Assembly (NCBI RefSeq): GCF_030253575.1
Contig: NC_080566.1
Coordinates: 7,139,501-7,203,500, forward strand
DNA from: Rhododendron vialii
Lineage: Eukaryota; Streptophyta; Magnoliopsida; Ericales; Ericaceae
Reading direction: 5' to 3'
DNA length: 64,000 nt
The translations under genes and the position numbers were made by a program. The notes beneath the pieces are model-generated. The model was not told the origin of the DNA. It worked only from the letters and a program-made list of their open reading frames with translations, and searched no databases. Shown here piece after piece: positions 21,346 through 32,470 of this stretch. The stretch's first letter is position 1. Each line of letters begins with the position of its first letter.

Positions 21346-23114
21346 AATTCACTTTACCTGGTTTCAGAAATGCTGTTTGTTCCAAGAAAGCTTGAAAATT
21401 CGAACAAGAAGAAGGGTTGCTAAAACCCTAATTCGTGTTATCACCAGAGGAGGGGACCGGGGAGACAACTTGAACTCCGAGGGTTCAGAAAAATTGGCTT
21501 GAATGTTACTTTTACCGTGGTGGAGTGGGTTAATTACTCCGGGCGCAAATATCGCAAAAATAAAAGATTAATTTTTTTTAAAACTCTCAATGATGTCACT
21601 TGAAACTTTGAAAAATTTATTACTATTTCAAAATGCTTCTGATTTTGTCACTCTTTTTTTTGTTAACGTCATTCTCCTGCAAAAGTATTTTTGCATCAAA
21701 AATACACTTGCAGGGAGTAAAAAAGAGAGTTGCAAAATCATTTTCCTTTCAAAAAATGTTGCCCAACCCAATTTATATTTAATTGGTTGGTGGTTTGAAG
21801 TCCACTATGTTATATATTTTACTGTATAATGAAAGTTTATGTTATAATTAATTGGATAGTATGGGTATTTTTTTTATTTCATAGTATATAAAATGATAGT
21901 AGCGCTAAATCTGAAACAGTACTCGGTATCTAATATCGTACCAGTAAATCAGTATCCATGCCGGTATGGTATTCAAAACTTTGGTAGCCATAATACGTGA
22001 AAGTCATGGGTGATTGTTTGTATTTAGGCCTATTTTGGCAAAAATAAGATATGTTGCTTTTTTTATATTCAAAATTTTCCCCATTTGTTAGTTATGCGTC
22101 AAATTTTTATGAATTGTTGATCGTCTCAATTAGAGGAATTGAAAAGGTAAAAAAATCATGATCGAAACTCATAATTTTTCGAATAAAGACAAAAATAAGC
22201 CAATTTTTTTTTTCCCCATGGTAGGCCTTACCCATGGCAAAAGTACGAACTTTGAAGTCAGGTCGGGTCGGGTGGAAATTTAAACTAGTGCTGCTCAAAC
22301 ACAAACTTGGGGCATTTTATTTTTTTAATGGCAATTTTTTTTTTCCCAGTCAACAATTGCAACGCTCAAGTGTTCCTCTTTTGGTGTATAAAAGAAATTG
22401 AAAAAAAAGTAATAGTATAAAATAACTTTATTTTTTTTACTAGAATAAATCAAAATTATTTCAATTTTCAGAGATTTCTCTTCCGATTATAAATATAATA
22501 ATAATCATGCCATGTAAATACAATATTAGTAAAATATTTGCAAAAGCATCTCGTGCCAAATTTGGAAAAAGCCTTTTAAATGTAAATCTATGACCTATTA
22601 ATAAACTGGTCTTCAACAAAGAACAAAGATGAGAGCCAGTTTTGAATTACAAATTGGTTGAAAAAGAGAAAGAGAGCCTTCTTATTGAAAAGGATGTTTA
22701 TCACTAACAAAGGTGAGATTTAGTGAAGGTACACCCCGAGAATCCAAAACACAAGGAACGAACTTGTTGTTTTGCAAGATCTCCAGAGTTTCCTGTTACG
22801 TTGTTGAGACGGCTCATATTTTCTTACTTAACAAGCCTTTGTTTCTTTTGTGTCTTCACCGGTTACTGATCGCAAGCAACGCCCTTTTTGATGCTCGACG
22901 ATGTAGCATACACTGCACAGAGAGTGCTTAAGACAGCTTTGTAAATCTATTAAATTGTTCACATCATTAGGCACGCTTCTCTTTTCCCTTCAAAAAACGA
23001 AGAGGAAGGAAGCAGTGAAGGCAAGGCTGGAGTGGAAGCGAAACCTAGCTCATTAGCAAATGAGCACAAATCCAAAGGATAAACCAGAACCGCCAATTGA
23101 CGAAATCGGTTAAA
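21346..23114. other. Intergenic stretch upstream of PPR gene
   Basis: The first about 150 bases are probably leader/promoter and contain a CTAAAACCCTAATTC word near 21419. The rest is AT-rich with no gene I can support. Confidence 0.5.
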
Positions 23115-23363
23115 ACCAAGAGCCCGTTTCAAAACGAAAAAAAAGTCATTATTTTTTAAAAAGACAATTTCAAGCTCAAAAATTATGGACTTATTGAAAT
23201 ATAAAAATATGCAATATAGATCTTGTTTGAAAGATCTCATCGAGATCTTTTATACGATGCAAAAAAAAAAATTATAAAATTATTTTTCATGTATATTATT
23301 TTTGAATTTGAAAATGTGAAATAAGCTGCTTATTTCTTAAGAAGGCTTCTGGAACGGAGCCTA
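23115..23363. mobile_element. MITE related to 58850-59012
   Basis: It begins near GAGCCCGTTTCAAAACG and ends GGCTTCTGGAACGGAGCC, giving imperfect inverted ends. The inner half (TGCAATATAGATCTTGTTTGA onward, through GATGAGATCTTTT-like words) is shared with 58860-59012. It is noncoding, and target duplications are not clear. Confidence 0.6.
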
Positions 23364-24196
23364 ATGATCAAACAAGAAAACTATTCCTTACTCCGTTACA
23401 GTACCACAATTCCTCGATACGAGCTGTAGAGTTTGGAAACAAAATTGCAGTAAGGAACACAAATACTTTTTAAACAAGCTTGGTAACCTACCTACATCGA
23501 GAAGGGCATCAAAAACCTGCAATGGACAATGTCAAGCCGACAAGTCCTCCTTAGGCACTAGGCAATGGTCCAAATGCCTGATTAGACAACTGGCTAGTCG
23601 GCACCTAGGTGCCCTTTATCCGCCCGGCTAGCTCATAGTGATTTTCACAACATTGGCCATTTCATATTGCCCCAAAAACTATGAGTTCACGAACAGTCAA
23701 ATCAGCTCAGAGCTAACATCATGATTCATGAAGCCAAAGCAACATAGTAGCAAGCCCCATTTACACCTAGAGAACTACCAGTTATGAACAAATATACAGG
23801 TGCTCTGCACTAGCTGTGTCAATATAATATACAGGTGCTCTGCACTAGCTGTGTCAATATCACACAATAGCTTCTGCTCCCAGAAAAAGAGCGCTTTCAA
23901 TAAATAACAGTATGATAAGCGAACAATAGTATAACCACCTCGGGAAATAAGTTGATGGTTCAACACCTTAAAGCCATCAGAAAAGCCATTACAGATCCAA
24001 GACCAGATTCCACAACTGTCGTCCACGAATAAAGACGACTAGGGCACCAACACCCAATAAAGAAATAACGGACTAATGGGGGCCTAATGGAGCGACAAAA
24101 ATACCATTTATTGTGCTCCGACTCATGAAAGAAAAGACAATAACAAACAAATTCAAGCAAAAAATGGAGAAAGACAACAATATTTCTGATTCATTT
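23364..24196. other. Stretch holding SAMDC 3' UTR
   Basis: No gene seen. A 35-base segment is tandemly repeated at about 23794-23828 and 23829-23863 (both containing ATACAGGTGCTCTGCACTAG). The part next to 24197 is expected to be the SAMDC 3' UTR. Confidence 0.5.
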
Positions 24197-25279
24197 CTAC
24201 TTCTTCTCAACTTTCTCGTCTTCGTCGCTCTCACTCCAACAGCTATGCAGAGTTGACCTAGGAGATCCACAGCCACCATACTTGGTAAAGCTGTAGTAAA
24301 CAACAGACCCTCCTTTTCCAAGCACCTCATGACTCTTCTCTCCACAGAAATATCCCTTCAAATCCAGATCCACACCAGAACCAAGTTCTTTGCCAGCATC
24401 AGAGCTCAAAGCAATAGAAAACTCATTCGGCTGGAAGCAAGCCAACACCCTCTCAATCAAGTTGTTCAAATTCACAACCTTCAAATCATATCCCACTGCT
24501 TCAAAACTAGCGTAACTGAATCCATCTTCCGGGGTGACATGAATTGTGGAAACTGCGCTCCCCTCAATAGCATTCATGGAGTAGCCACAAGGATCGAATT
24601 CAAAGTCGCAAATATTAGAGTTGGGAAGAATCTTCCTGATCCCAGAGTTATCAGTCATTGAAGTAGCAGAGCTTCCGTCGGTCTTGTAAAAGACAGATGC
24701 CTTATCCTTGTCCAAAGTGGTCATACACATTTCGAGAGTGTAAACTGGGTCCAAATCATTGGTGGATTCAGCCGAAGCAGCGTAGACATGCCATTTCTGT
24801 GGTTCATCATCACCACCCATCACGTAAGCCTTGCTACCAAACCCAAGCCTTCCAAAATGGCTATCGAGGACGGATACTTCTTCAGAGAAGTTGCGATGAG
24901 GAAAAGGCTGGGCCCCAGGACAGATAAAGCTTCCACGAGTGTACCTCACAGATTTCACAGAAAGGGAGAGCATATCGGCAAACTTCAAGATGGATGGGAT
25001 AGAGAGTAGCAGTTTTGTAGTCCCGCAAGTTTTGATGATGATTTTGTAAGCGTACACAAACAGGCTAGATTCAGAAAGGACATAAGAGTCAACTTCATCA
25101 TTTGACAGTGAGCTGACAATGGTGCATTCAGCAAGAGTTAAAAATTCATCCAATTGCGATTTGGATAAAGAGCGGAGGCCCCTGCCTCCAGGGTCAGAAA
25201 AGATCCCAGGTTCAATGAACGATATCTCAAGTCTCTTTTCATATCCTTCAAATCCAATAGCAGAAACTGACAAGGCCAT
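24197..25279 (-). CDS. SAMDC: S-adenosylmethionine decarboxylase proenzyme
   Basis: Intronless main ORF of 360 aa. The enzyme decarboxylates S-adenosylmethionine to supply the aminopropyl donor for spermidine and spermine synthesis in the cytosol. Autocleavage is expected between Glu70 and Ser71 in LSESSLF, with Ser71 becoming the pyruvoyl cofactor. The FEGYEKRLE motif (Glu11, Glu14) and Cys85 in KTCGTTK match the catalytic residues of the family. The PEST-like [16 protein letters not shown] segment typical of plant enzymes is present, and the acidic tail ends [12 protein letters not shown]. The length is usual for plants. Translation is expected to be polyamine-controlled through the two uORFs just upstream (stop of the small uORF is 135 nt before this ATG). 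Confidence 0.98.
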   Translation of the reverse strand: MALSVSAIGFEGYEKRLEISFIEPGIFSDPGGRGLRSLSKSQLDEFLTLAECTIVSSLSNDEVDSYVLSESSLFVYAYKIIIKTCGTTKLLLSIPSILKFADMLSLSVKSVRYTRGSFICPGAQPFPHRNFSEEVSVLDSHFGRLGFGSKAYVMGGDDEPQKWHVYAASAESTNDLDPVYTLEMCMTTLDKDKASVFYKTDGSSATSMTDNSGIRKILPNSNICDFEFDPCGYSMNAIEGSAVSTIHVTPEDGFSYASFEAVGYDLKVVNLNNLIERVLACFQPNEFSIALSSDAGKELGSGVDLDLKGYFCGEKSHEVLGKGGSVVYYSFTKYGGCGSPRSTLHSCWSESDEDEKVEKK

Positions 25280-25414
25280 CTTGCCTTAAGGGAAAGAGAC
25301 GCTGTTGCAAAGTGAGACGAGAGGAAGACGAGCAAAGTAGAAAAGCAACAAAAACAAATGTAGAAATATTGAGGACTTGGCCACTTTTGGCAGTTATTCT
25401 CGATTTGGTGAATC

Positions 25415-25690
25415 TCAGGATGGCTTGCGCGCGCACTGCAAAACATTCCAACCGTAGGATGGAGGTAGCATTTTAGAACATAGGAACAAAGAATTATTTA
25501 TTGCGCATCAAGTTACACGATGCTGTATGATACAAAAGTTAGAAGTTGAACTTACGTTGGAATAAGCAGCAGATCTGAACTTCTTGATTCCACCAGCGGG
25601 TCGAACGTCTTCAATGCTGTAACCTAGGGGAGCTTCATAAAACAAGGATTTACTACTGCTAGACTTCTTTTTCCCACCTTTAGTCTCCAT
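25415..25690 (-). CDS. Conserved small uORF of SAMDC mRNA (spliced, 51 codons)
   Basis: The leader peptide is encoded in two exons: 25690-25556 (45 codons, beginning METKGGKKKSSSSKS and ending FRSAAYSN) and 25435-25415 (CARKPS then TGA). The intron 25555-25436 is GT-AG (GTAAGT...TTTTGCAG) and in phase 0. The 51-residue peptide is almost the conserved plant AdoMetDC uORF peptide, including YEAPLGYSIEDVRP and the C-terminal xRKPS. It is known from other plants to stall ribosomes when polyamines are high and so repress the main ORF. The ATG is fixed by its one-base overlap with the tiny uORF. Confidence 0.97.
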
Positions 25691-25698
25691 TAGATCAT
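25690..25698 (-). promoter_or_regulatory. Tiny uORF (ATG ATC TAA) overlapping the small uORF
   Basis: On the coding strand the leader reads ATGATCTAATGG. The tiny frame is Met-Ile-stop, and the last A of its TAA is the A of the small uORF ATG. This one-base overlap is the arrangement described for plant SAMDC mRNAs, where the tiny uORF at low polyamine limits translation of the inhibitory small uORF. Confidence 0.93.
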
Positions 25699-27950
25699 TC
25701 AATCCTCCTGCACAAAAAAAAAACCAAACCAAACTCATTACCAACTGCAAAGAGTGTATGCCTCAAAACAGTATAACATCAGATCAAGATATGATGAAAG
25801 AATTATGTTATTTATTTCACCATGTCCGTGTACAAGCAATTCAGTAGCACAACATGAAGAAGAAAAAAAAACATCTCAACAGATGAATTTGAATTATCCC
25901 CAAGCAGTTTTTTAGAACTATACCCAAATGATGCTTTACAAGAAAGTGCAAGGCACGTTTTTGAGCGCCACTGTTGCACACAACTAGCAGTATTTGAGAA
26001 AAAGATTAGCCCAAAAAACTCATCGGGTATACTCCTTTAGCAAGAAACAGGCACATATCCAAAATCCAAATGATTACATGACCTTAGAAACTTGATCAGC
26101 AAACGAATAGCAAGAAACTCATCAGGTATACATCCTCATTTAAATGTACCAAAGGAGATTCATCTCCAAAAAGAGGAACATCAATTGGCTCTTGGTTACA
26201 TACATTGAATGGCACAAAAACAATAAATTTTCTCATCCGAAAGGCCCAAAAAACTAATTGGTTGACAGATGAGACGTATACAAAAAACTGGAAAAATAAA
26301 ATTGATAGACTGAACAGCAGAACAACATTATAATTAACCCCAATGTTTCGAGGAAAAAAAACTAACAGCAAAGAACCCATAAAGTAGAAGGTAAAAAGCT
26401 AATTATGTGCGAAGAAATATGTTCCCCAGCACTAATAGAAGCAGTGTATCAAATTTATGCAAGCTTCATGAAGAAATACAGATCTAGGTAAACTGAGCCC
26501 TTCTTGTATGTACCTCATTTTAATGTTATAAAGATACTGATCCCTATCAGATATGAAAGTTATGACCCATGAGGATAACACATAATCAAAGACATACAAA
26601 GTAGAAAGTATCTGGACATATCCCTCGAAAGAAATATCCGAAATCATGAAAAAGAAGGTAGAAACGCAGAACAGAAACACCGTACTTACAAATAATAAAA
26701 TTATCACAGAAATCCAATGGGAAGGAAAGAACCCACTTCGAGCTTCAATCAATCAACCCTAGAAATCTGAAAGAAACACAAAACCATCCATCAGCACACA
26801 AAACCAAGATAACTCAAAACAACAAACAACCATGAGCGACCATATAGATATCATATCTGGGACATGTGATTCACGATCCAAACGAAAAGGAATCGGAAAC
26901 AATAACCATATACATCCACGAATCTAAACATACATTGTTGAACTAAAAACCTAAACCAACATAGATAAGAAATTGATAAAAAAACCAAAACATAGGGAAG
27001 GTAGAAACGATCAAGATACTTATTCTAAGAAACTGAAAACATGTCACGAACAAAAATCAGGATAGATACAGATTATCTGAAACTATTCAAGACGACATAA
27101 ATCTCCATGGTACCACACGATTAGGCCTCAAGCAATGCTACAAACACAGGTTCGTGCACAGATTCGGACACACGTGGGTCTCACACGGTAAATACGGGCC
27201 CACTCACATCGGACAGTCCTGGACACATCTATCACCGAATCCATGCACTCGGGTCTGTGTCCGTCTCTCATAATTTCTTTATGCCTCATGTCAGTATGTC
27301 ACCTCGTGAATAGAGGTAGCGCAGATTATAATACTTCCATTGTGGCTTCATTATGGAGTATATTTTTTTCCTCTGTAATTTGCTCATTTTCATTGCCCCT
27401 TTGGTTGGAGGGGATTTCATGAGTAAAGAAAAAGAAAGGATAATGATTTCTTATCCAATAACTCATTTGGATTGAGCATTTTGGTGAGAAATGGAGAAAA
27501 AAAGTACAAAAAAGAAACATTTTGATTGGGCACTGCCCCTTCTCACCCAATTTCACCATTTTCTCACCAAATCTCACCAAAAAATAGTGAGATTGGGTGA
27601 GAAAAGGTTCCCCTTTCTTATCCATCCAAAGGGTCAATGAATTTCTCACTCTTCCCCACCAAAAAAGAAAATCACAATCACACAGCTATATACATGTATA
27701 AATACATACGAGGAAGGTAGAAACGAGATCCAAACAAGATCCGCGAAAACCAGAACGAGGTGCAAGGAGGATTAGTGGCCTTACATGATTCTCGATCTGA
27801 TCCTGCGGCGATGAAAACAATAACCCTAGTTTCTCTTTTTCTCTTTGTTTTAGTTGAGTAATTTATTTCGGAATCGCAATGAGTGAGAGAGAGAGAGAGA
27901 GAGTTTTGCTTTGGGTGTTGAGCGGTTGAGCGAGTGGGGGGTTGGTTCGA

Positions 27951-27957
27951 ATATATA
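27951..27957 (-). promoter_or_regulatory. TATA box of SAMDC
   Basis: The minus strand reads CTCTATATATTC. This gives a start site near 27925, just upstream of the CT-rich first exon. Confidence 0.65.
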
Positions 27958-28166
27958 GAGGGCGTGGTTGGGGAAGGGATTGCCATGCGTTCTGGAGATA
28001 TTCACGGGATTGCCACGGCCCTTAGCTGTGAAACAGGCCCGTACTTTCTCGGAAAATTATTGGCCACTCATTCTTCCGTTTCTTACGGGATTCCTTTCCT
28101 CGGATAATTCGTGGCTGTGAGGATTACCGGGCCCACCGGCCGGGAAAACTTACTATTAGTCGGGGC

Positions 28167-28172
28167 CACGTG
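28167..28172. promoter_or_regulatory. G-box CACGTG upstream of SAMDC
   Basis: GCCACGTGCC lies about 210 bases upstream of the TATA box. It is a plausible bZIP/bHLH site in the SAMDC promoter; the role is inferred. Confidence 0.4.
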
Positions 28173-28359
28173 CCAACCACACATCTTCCCAATTTTTGAA
28201 ACAGAGGACATCACTGTTCACCTCTTCCCAACCGTTGGAACGAAAAACTCGAGTCACTTGGGAGTAATAAAATTTGAAGTGGTTACTTTTTTTTTTCCTC
28301 AAAGTAGGATCTTTTTTTTTGGGGGGTCCGAGGTGGGGTAGGATTGTAAACGAGTCGAG

Positions 28360-29183
28360 CAAAGTCAAATTTTATTATGTATATATTTGCTCGGATAAGG
28401 TCAAGGTTCAAGTTTTTTTTTTTTTTTTCCTGTTATTTGAATAAATCATACTTTTAATACCAACCGCACATAAGGAGACTTTAGTTTTCGATTTCCGCTT
28501 GTTTTACATCCCGAATTTCTTTACTTATGTAGTAAAAAAATTTAGGATCTTAAACTAACTTTTTACGTTAGTTTAACATTCCGGATGGTTTTATCAAGAT
28601 TTCGGATTATTTTGCCATAATTTCTGTATTTGTCATGATTTTGTCATGATTTATGCGTATTTGTCATGATTAAAAGTATTTTAGATATTACTCCATTTAA
28701 ATTCAAAATGTCGACTTAAGTATTCAAACCTAGTAAGATAAGCACCTAAATAAATCTACGAAACATGATGACTAATTAATTTCTTCTATCCAAATACTAC
28801 CATATGAGTAAATAAATGAGGTTGCAAAGACCTTTTATTTAAATAAATAACATATATCAAGGGCACATATAAAATTCGCGTCAACTCTCCAAAATCTAGG
28901 TGTGGCATTGTTTTTTTTTTTTTTCTCTTTCATTAAATCTAATGTAGGGGGACTTGGGAAAGGGTGTATATGGGTGCTTATAGAAATCGAATTCAGCTAG
29001 GAAAGCATCAACTGTACTCCACTCCACTTGCAATGTCAGCATTGCTTGGCCGGCGAATAATTATTACTCCTTTCGGCCTCTCAATTTTTTGCTACCAAAA
29101 TTCATCACCTTTACCCGTCAACATTCAAGAAACGTCACGTATTATTATCAAATAAACGCATTTGCTTTTCAGAATACTACAGT
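28360..29183. other. AT-rich intergenic stretch
   Basis: No gene. Contains TCATGATT words repeated near 28630-28670 and T-runs near 28412 and 28910. A fragment near 28348 (AAACGAGTCGAGC) resembles the GCTCG-rich plant repeat also seen at 41250-41480. Confidence 0.5.
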
Positions 29184-29577
29184 AGTACTAAAAGACCAGT
29201 CTACCCATACAGACAAAAGGGTACAGATTGTGCACAGATTTTTTGTGGGTCCCATACAAATGATCCGAGCCGTTCATTAAATGTAAAACACTTTTTCAAG
29301 GGTCTCTATGAAAAATCAGCTCAATCCGATACATATAAGTTTTCGACCTTATTATTTAACTTTTCATTGAGATTTTGAGAAAGTGAAAAGTTAAATAATT
29401 GGATCAAGCACCTATAAGTATCGTATTAAGCTGATTTTTCTTAAAAACCCTTGAAAAACTGTTTTACATTTAATGAACGGCTTGGATGGTTTGTGTAGAA
29501 TCCGTAGTGGGCCCCGCAAAAAATTTTGTGCACAATCTGTGCATGTAATATCTGTGTGGACAGATTTTCTGGTACTA
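29184..29577. mobile_element. Long palindromic MITE, family 1 (older copy)
   Basis: The arms include CAGATTGTGCACAGATTTT and GAGCCGTTCATTAAATG on the left, with their complements on the right, so almost the whole element folds back. It shares these arms with 33792-34157, which defines a family. The outer ends here carry AGTAC...GTACT. It is more diverged than the sister copy and noncoding. Confidence 0.8.
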
Positions 29578-29989
29578 AAATAAGTAAATAATGCAGTTGA
29601 AACGAATCTGTTCCCACTATGCATTAAAAAAAAAAAATCTTTCAATATCTCTATTATAAAACAGAAGGGTGTGGGGACAAATTGTTGGAAAGGCTTAGAT
29701 TCATTTGATCCAAAGGCTGTAGTGCATCCTCCCACTTCCCGGTTAAGTACCCATGGTTTTCACCTAAATCACATAACTGTCATCCCCTTCCAATCGGGAT
29801 GCGTAGTGCCGCAGACACGAGTTAGCACTAGTACTCTAATAATTAATCACGTGCTATCCCTATCCGAGGATAAGAACACCATGTCAACTGGAAATCGGGA
29901 TTAGTAGTGGATGATAAGTCAACATGTGTAAGATGATATGATATTCCTTTTCTCATACATCAATTGTGAAATGAAAGTAAAAGAAGTGC

Positions 29990-30360
29990 AGAAACGATAT
30001 GGGTACGGATTTGGGACTGCACTCTCGTACAGATCTGTTTTGGATCCGTCCCAAGTTTTAAAAAAATGATTGAAGCTGCTCATTTTTTTATTTAAAGTAT
30101 TTTTTTTTCAAGATTCTTGTAGGAAATCAGCTCAATCAAATTATAAATTCAGATGTTCATGATACGTCCAATTTGCTTCATAATTCAGGCCTGAATCCAG
30201 GTCTAGAGTTTGACGTAATATAATAATGCTCTTACCAGTATCTGATTGGCCTGATCTTTCATAAAGCCTCCAAAAAAATATTTTAAAAAAAATGAACGAT
30301 TTCGATTATATATATGAGACCTGAGACGGGTTCAAAACGAACGTGCAGGTATAGGTTCCA
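29990..30360. mobile_element. Possible distant relative of palindromic MITE family 1
   Basis: Contains AAATCAGCTCAATC and outer segments (CGTACAGATCTG...GGATCCGTCCC and GACGGGTTCAAAACGAACGTGC) that pair loosely as inverted ends. The layout is like the family at 29184 and 33792 but poorly conserved. Confidence 0.35.
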
Positions 30361-30765
30361 GCGCTGGTGGAGCTTACTTGAAATTATTCATTAAATTACA
30401 TTGATCGCAGCAATATTCATTTCTTTTGAAATCGACAAAAAGAAAGGTTGGCATGTTACCATCACTATGCAATTTACATGGAAAAAAGTCTCCAAATCAC
30501 AGTAAAGGCCTGGTGAGGTGAGAAGCAGATCAATTTAGGTAGTACAATTGATGGACAAGAATCTGATTCTTGGTGTTTTAAATTCTGTGGTCCAAAACGA
30601 TTCCATCTTATCGGATGAGTAGACGCCACCTTCCCAACTTAAAGATCTCGCACTGGTTTTAAATGAGCTCCGTTGATGGATTGGTCTCCCGAAATTAGTC
30701 GAAGTGTATGTAAATTGGTTCGAACACTTGATCATTAAAAAAAGACCGTGTTTGATGGCTGGTAT

Positions 30766-30883
30766 CAGTCACTTTACTGTTTGTTTTTTTTTCGATCAAA
30801 AAATTTTGAGTGATTTTTTTTTTTGCGGATAAAAAAAATCACTAAAAGTTTTTTGATCGAAAAAAAAACAGTAAAGTGACGTA
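30766..30883. repeat. Foldback (hairpin) sequence
   Basis: The left arm, from CAGTCACTTTACTG through TTCGATCAAAAAATTTTG, pairs with a right arm from AAAAGTTTTTTGATCGAA through ACAGTAAAGTGAC. The stem is about 50 bases with a short A/T-rich loop. It is probably a tiny MITE; the target duplication is uncertain. Confidence 0.7.
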
Positions 30884-31556
30884 TGTACATTGTTTATGAA
30901 ATTATGTAATGCAATAAAAAGTCCCGGGGTGAATGAGACAATCAATTAAAAATTAACTTAACCACAAGTTCAAACTTCAAAGACCAACAATGTTTCATAC
31001 AAAGCAATTCAAATCAACAATTAAAGTAAATTACAATAAAAATAAAGAACAAGAACACGAGATATACATGGAAACTACTTAGGTCAGCATACCTTAAACA
31101 TAAAATCACGGCCTAATCTTCTCAATTTTTCATAAATCAAAAGAATCAACAAGAAGACTACAAGTAAGGAATTACCAATTTTTACCCCAAGTCACACCTA
31201 ACTCCTCTTCTTGCCTAACACCTAGTGCCCCTTCTTGACTCCACGGTCTCCTCAAGCAAAACCACCTCGATCTCAACTCTAGAATGACTCTAGTATCATT
31301 CGGCCATGTAGATTCATAGGCATGAAGGTATAGATATGATAAAAATGAAGATTTTCAAATAAAAATAATCAATCTAGAGTGTATTAATGGAGTGTGGGAG
31401 AATAATAACTTGATTGACCAACAAAAATGACCAAACATTAAGTTTAAATAATTTAAATGCATAAAGCACACAATAAAACTAAGGAGGGATGATGTTTCTC
31501 TCTCTAGAAAAAAATTTGATGCAAGGTCTACCTAAAAGTGAGAAAAATACGTTTAT

Positions 31557-31700
31557 ATATGCTCAAGCAAGCGCTTCATAACTAAGGAGGCGCCAAGGTA
31601 GCGCTCTGCGCGTGTTTGAAGCTCTTGCTTAGTGCTTGCTAACAATATAAGCTCAAGCAAGCGCTTCATGACCAAGGAAGCGCCAAGGTAGCGCATCTCT
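31557..31700. repeat. Imperfect tandem repeat with GCGCTT palindromes
   Basis: The segment AAGCTCAAGCAAGCGCTTCA...GCGCCAAGGTAGCGC occurs at about 31557-31605 and again at about 31648-31694. No coding function is supported. Confidence 0.7.
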
Positions 31701-32074
31701 CTGAATCTCAGCATACCACTTGTGCCTTGAGAAAAAATTCTTTCCACTTCAACCTTAGGTACACTAAAAATCTTTGAAATAAAATGCAATGTGAAATGCA
31801 AATGACATGATTAATCTACCTTTTATTTATTTATTAATCTACCTTTGTTGAATGAATTCAAAGCATTTCCTTACACATAGGCTTCCCACCGAAACTTAAT
31901 CTACCGGGCAGAGTGTCCAGACTCGACAAACACAAGGACCACCTCCCAAACCCAAAATGGACAAAAATAAAATATAGACTCCAATGGTTTGTCAGATTCC
32001 GAAAATCACCCACAAATTAACATTATATTAATTCCGTTCACTCCAACAAAAAACAAACTAATACTACTATTGTG

Positions 32075-32303
32075 GAGAATTTTTCAGTGCCGGGTGGGCA
32101 CGGGCCACGTGGTGCCGAGCATCATCTCGGCCGTCCAAACGTGTTTTGGACGGCCCAGATCTGTTTGGATAATTTTTAAGTGTAAAATACCAAAACACCC
32201 CCTCAAACCCAAACAGATCTGGCCTGTCCAAAATACGTTTCGATGACCGAGATGCATGCTCGGCACCACGTGGCCCGTGTCCACCGACACTGAAAAACTT
32301 CTC
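32075..32303. mobile_element. Palindromic MITE with G-box arms
   Basis: The left arm (TTTTTCAGTGCC, GGGCCACGTGGTGCCGAGCA) pairs with the right arm (TGCTCGGCACCACGTGGCCC, GACACTGAAAAA). The inner CCCAGATCTG and CAGATCTGG also pair. Both arms carry CACGTG. A possible 5-bp ATTGT duplication flanks it, offset by one base. Noncoding. Confidence 0.8.
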
Positions 32304-32470
32304 ATTGTTTTAACAATTTCTACATCGATTCCGTTTCCGGAGTAACTTTAAGCATGAGACCAAATTTACCAACTTTAAACATGAGACCAAATTTCTACAT
32401 CGATTCCTTCTCATTATTAGCTATTAACCCCCTTTAACCTAGTATAACACGTGCCAAACGAGACCTAAAA

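Larger units (their letters stand above)
25280..27925 (-). other. SAMDC 5' leader exons and introns
   Basis: Besides the intron inside the small uORF, the leader seems to hold two more. The uORF exon follows an acceptor TTTTTGTGCAG ending at about 25711. A middle untranslated exon fits about 26770-26688 (TTTCTTTCAG acceptor, GTAAGTACGG donor). The first exon fits about 27925-27785 (donor GTAAGG at 27784-27779), containing a CT microsatellite (27885-27903) and CTAGGGTTATT. Intron 1 (about 1 kb) contains a tract at 27137-27290 similar to MITE ends elsewhere in the window. Exon limits other than the uORF junction are inferred. Confidence 0.6.

Noticed and set aside
22107-22304. Short minus-strand ORF upstream of SAMDC 3' side
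   Set aside because: AT-rich, low complexity and without motif; a chance ORF.
24329-25009. Several plus-strand ORFs of 70-110 codons
   Set aside because: They lie antisense to the SAMDC coding sequence and have no domain of their own.
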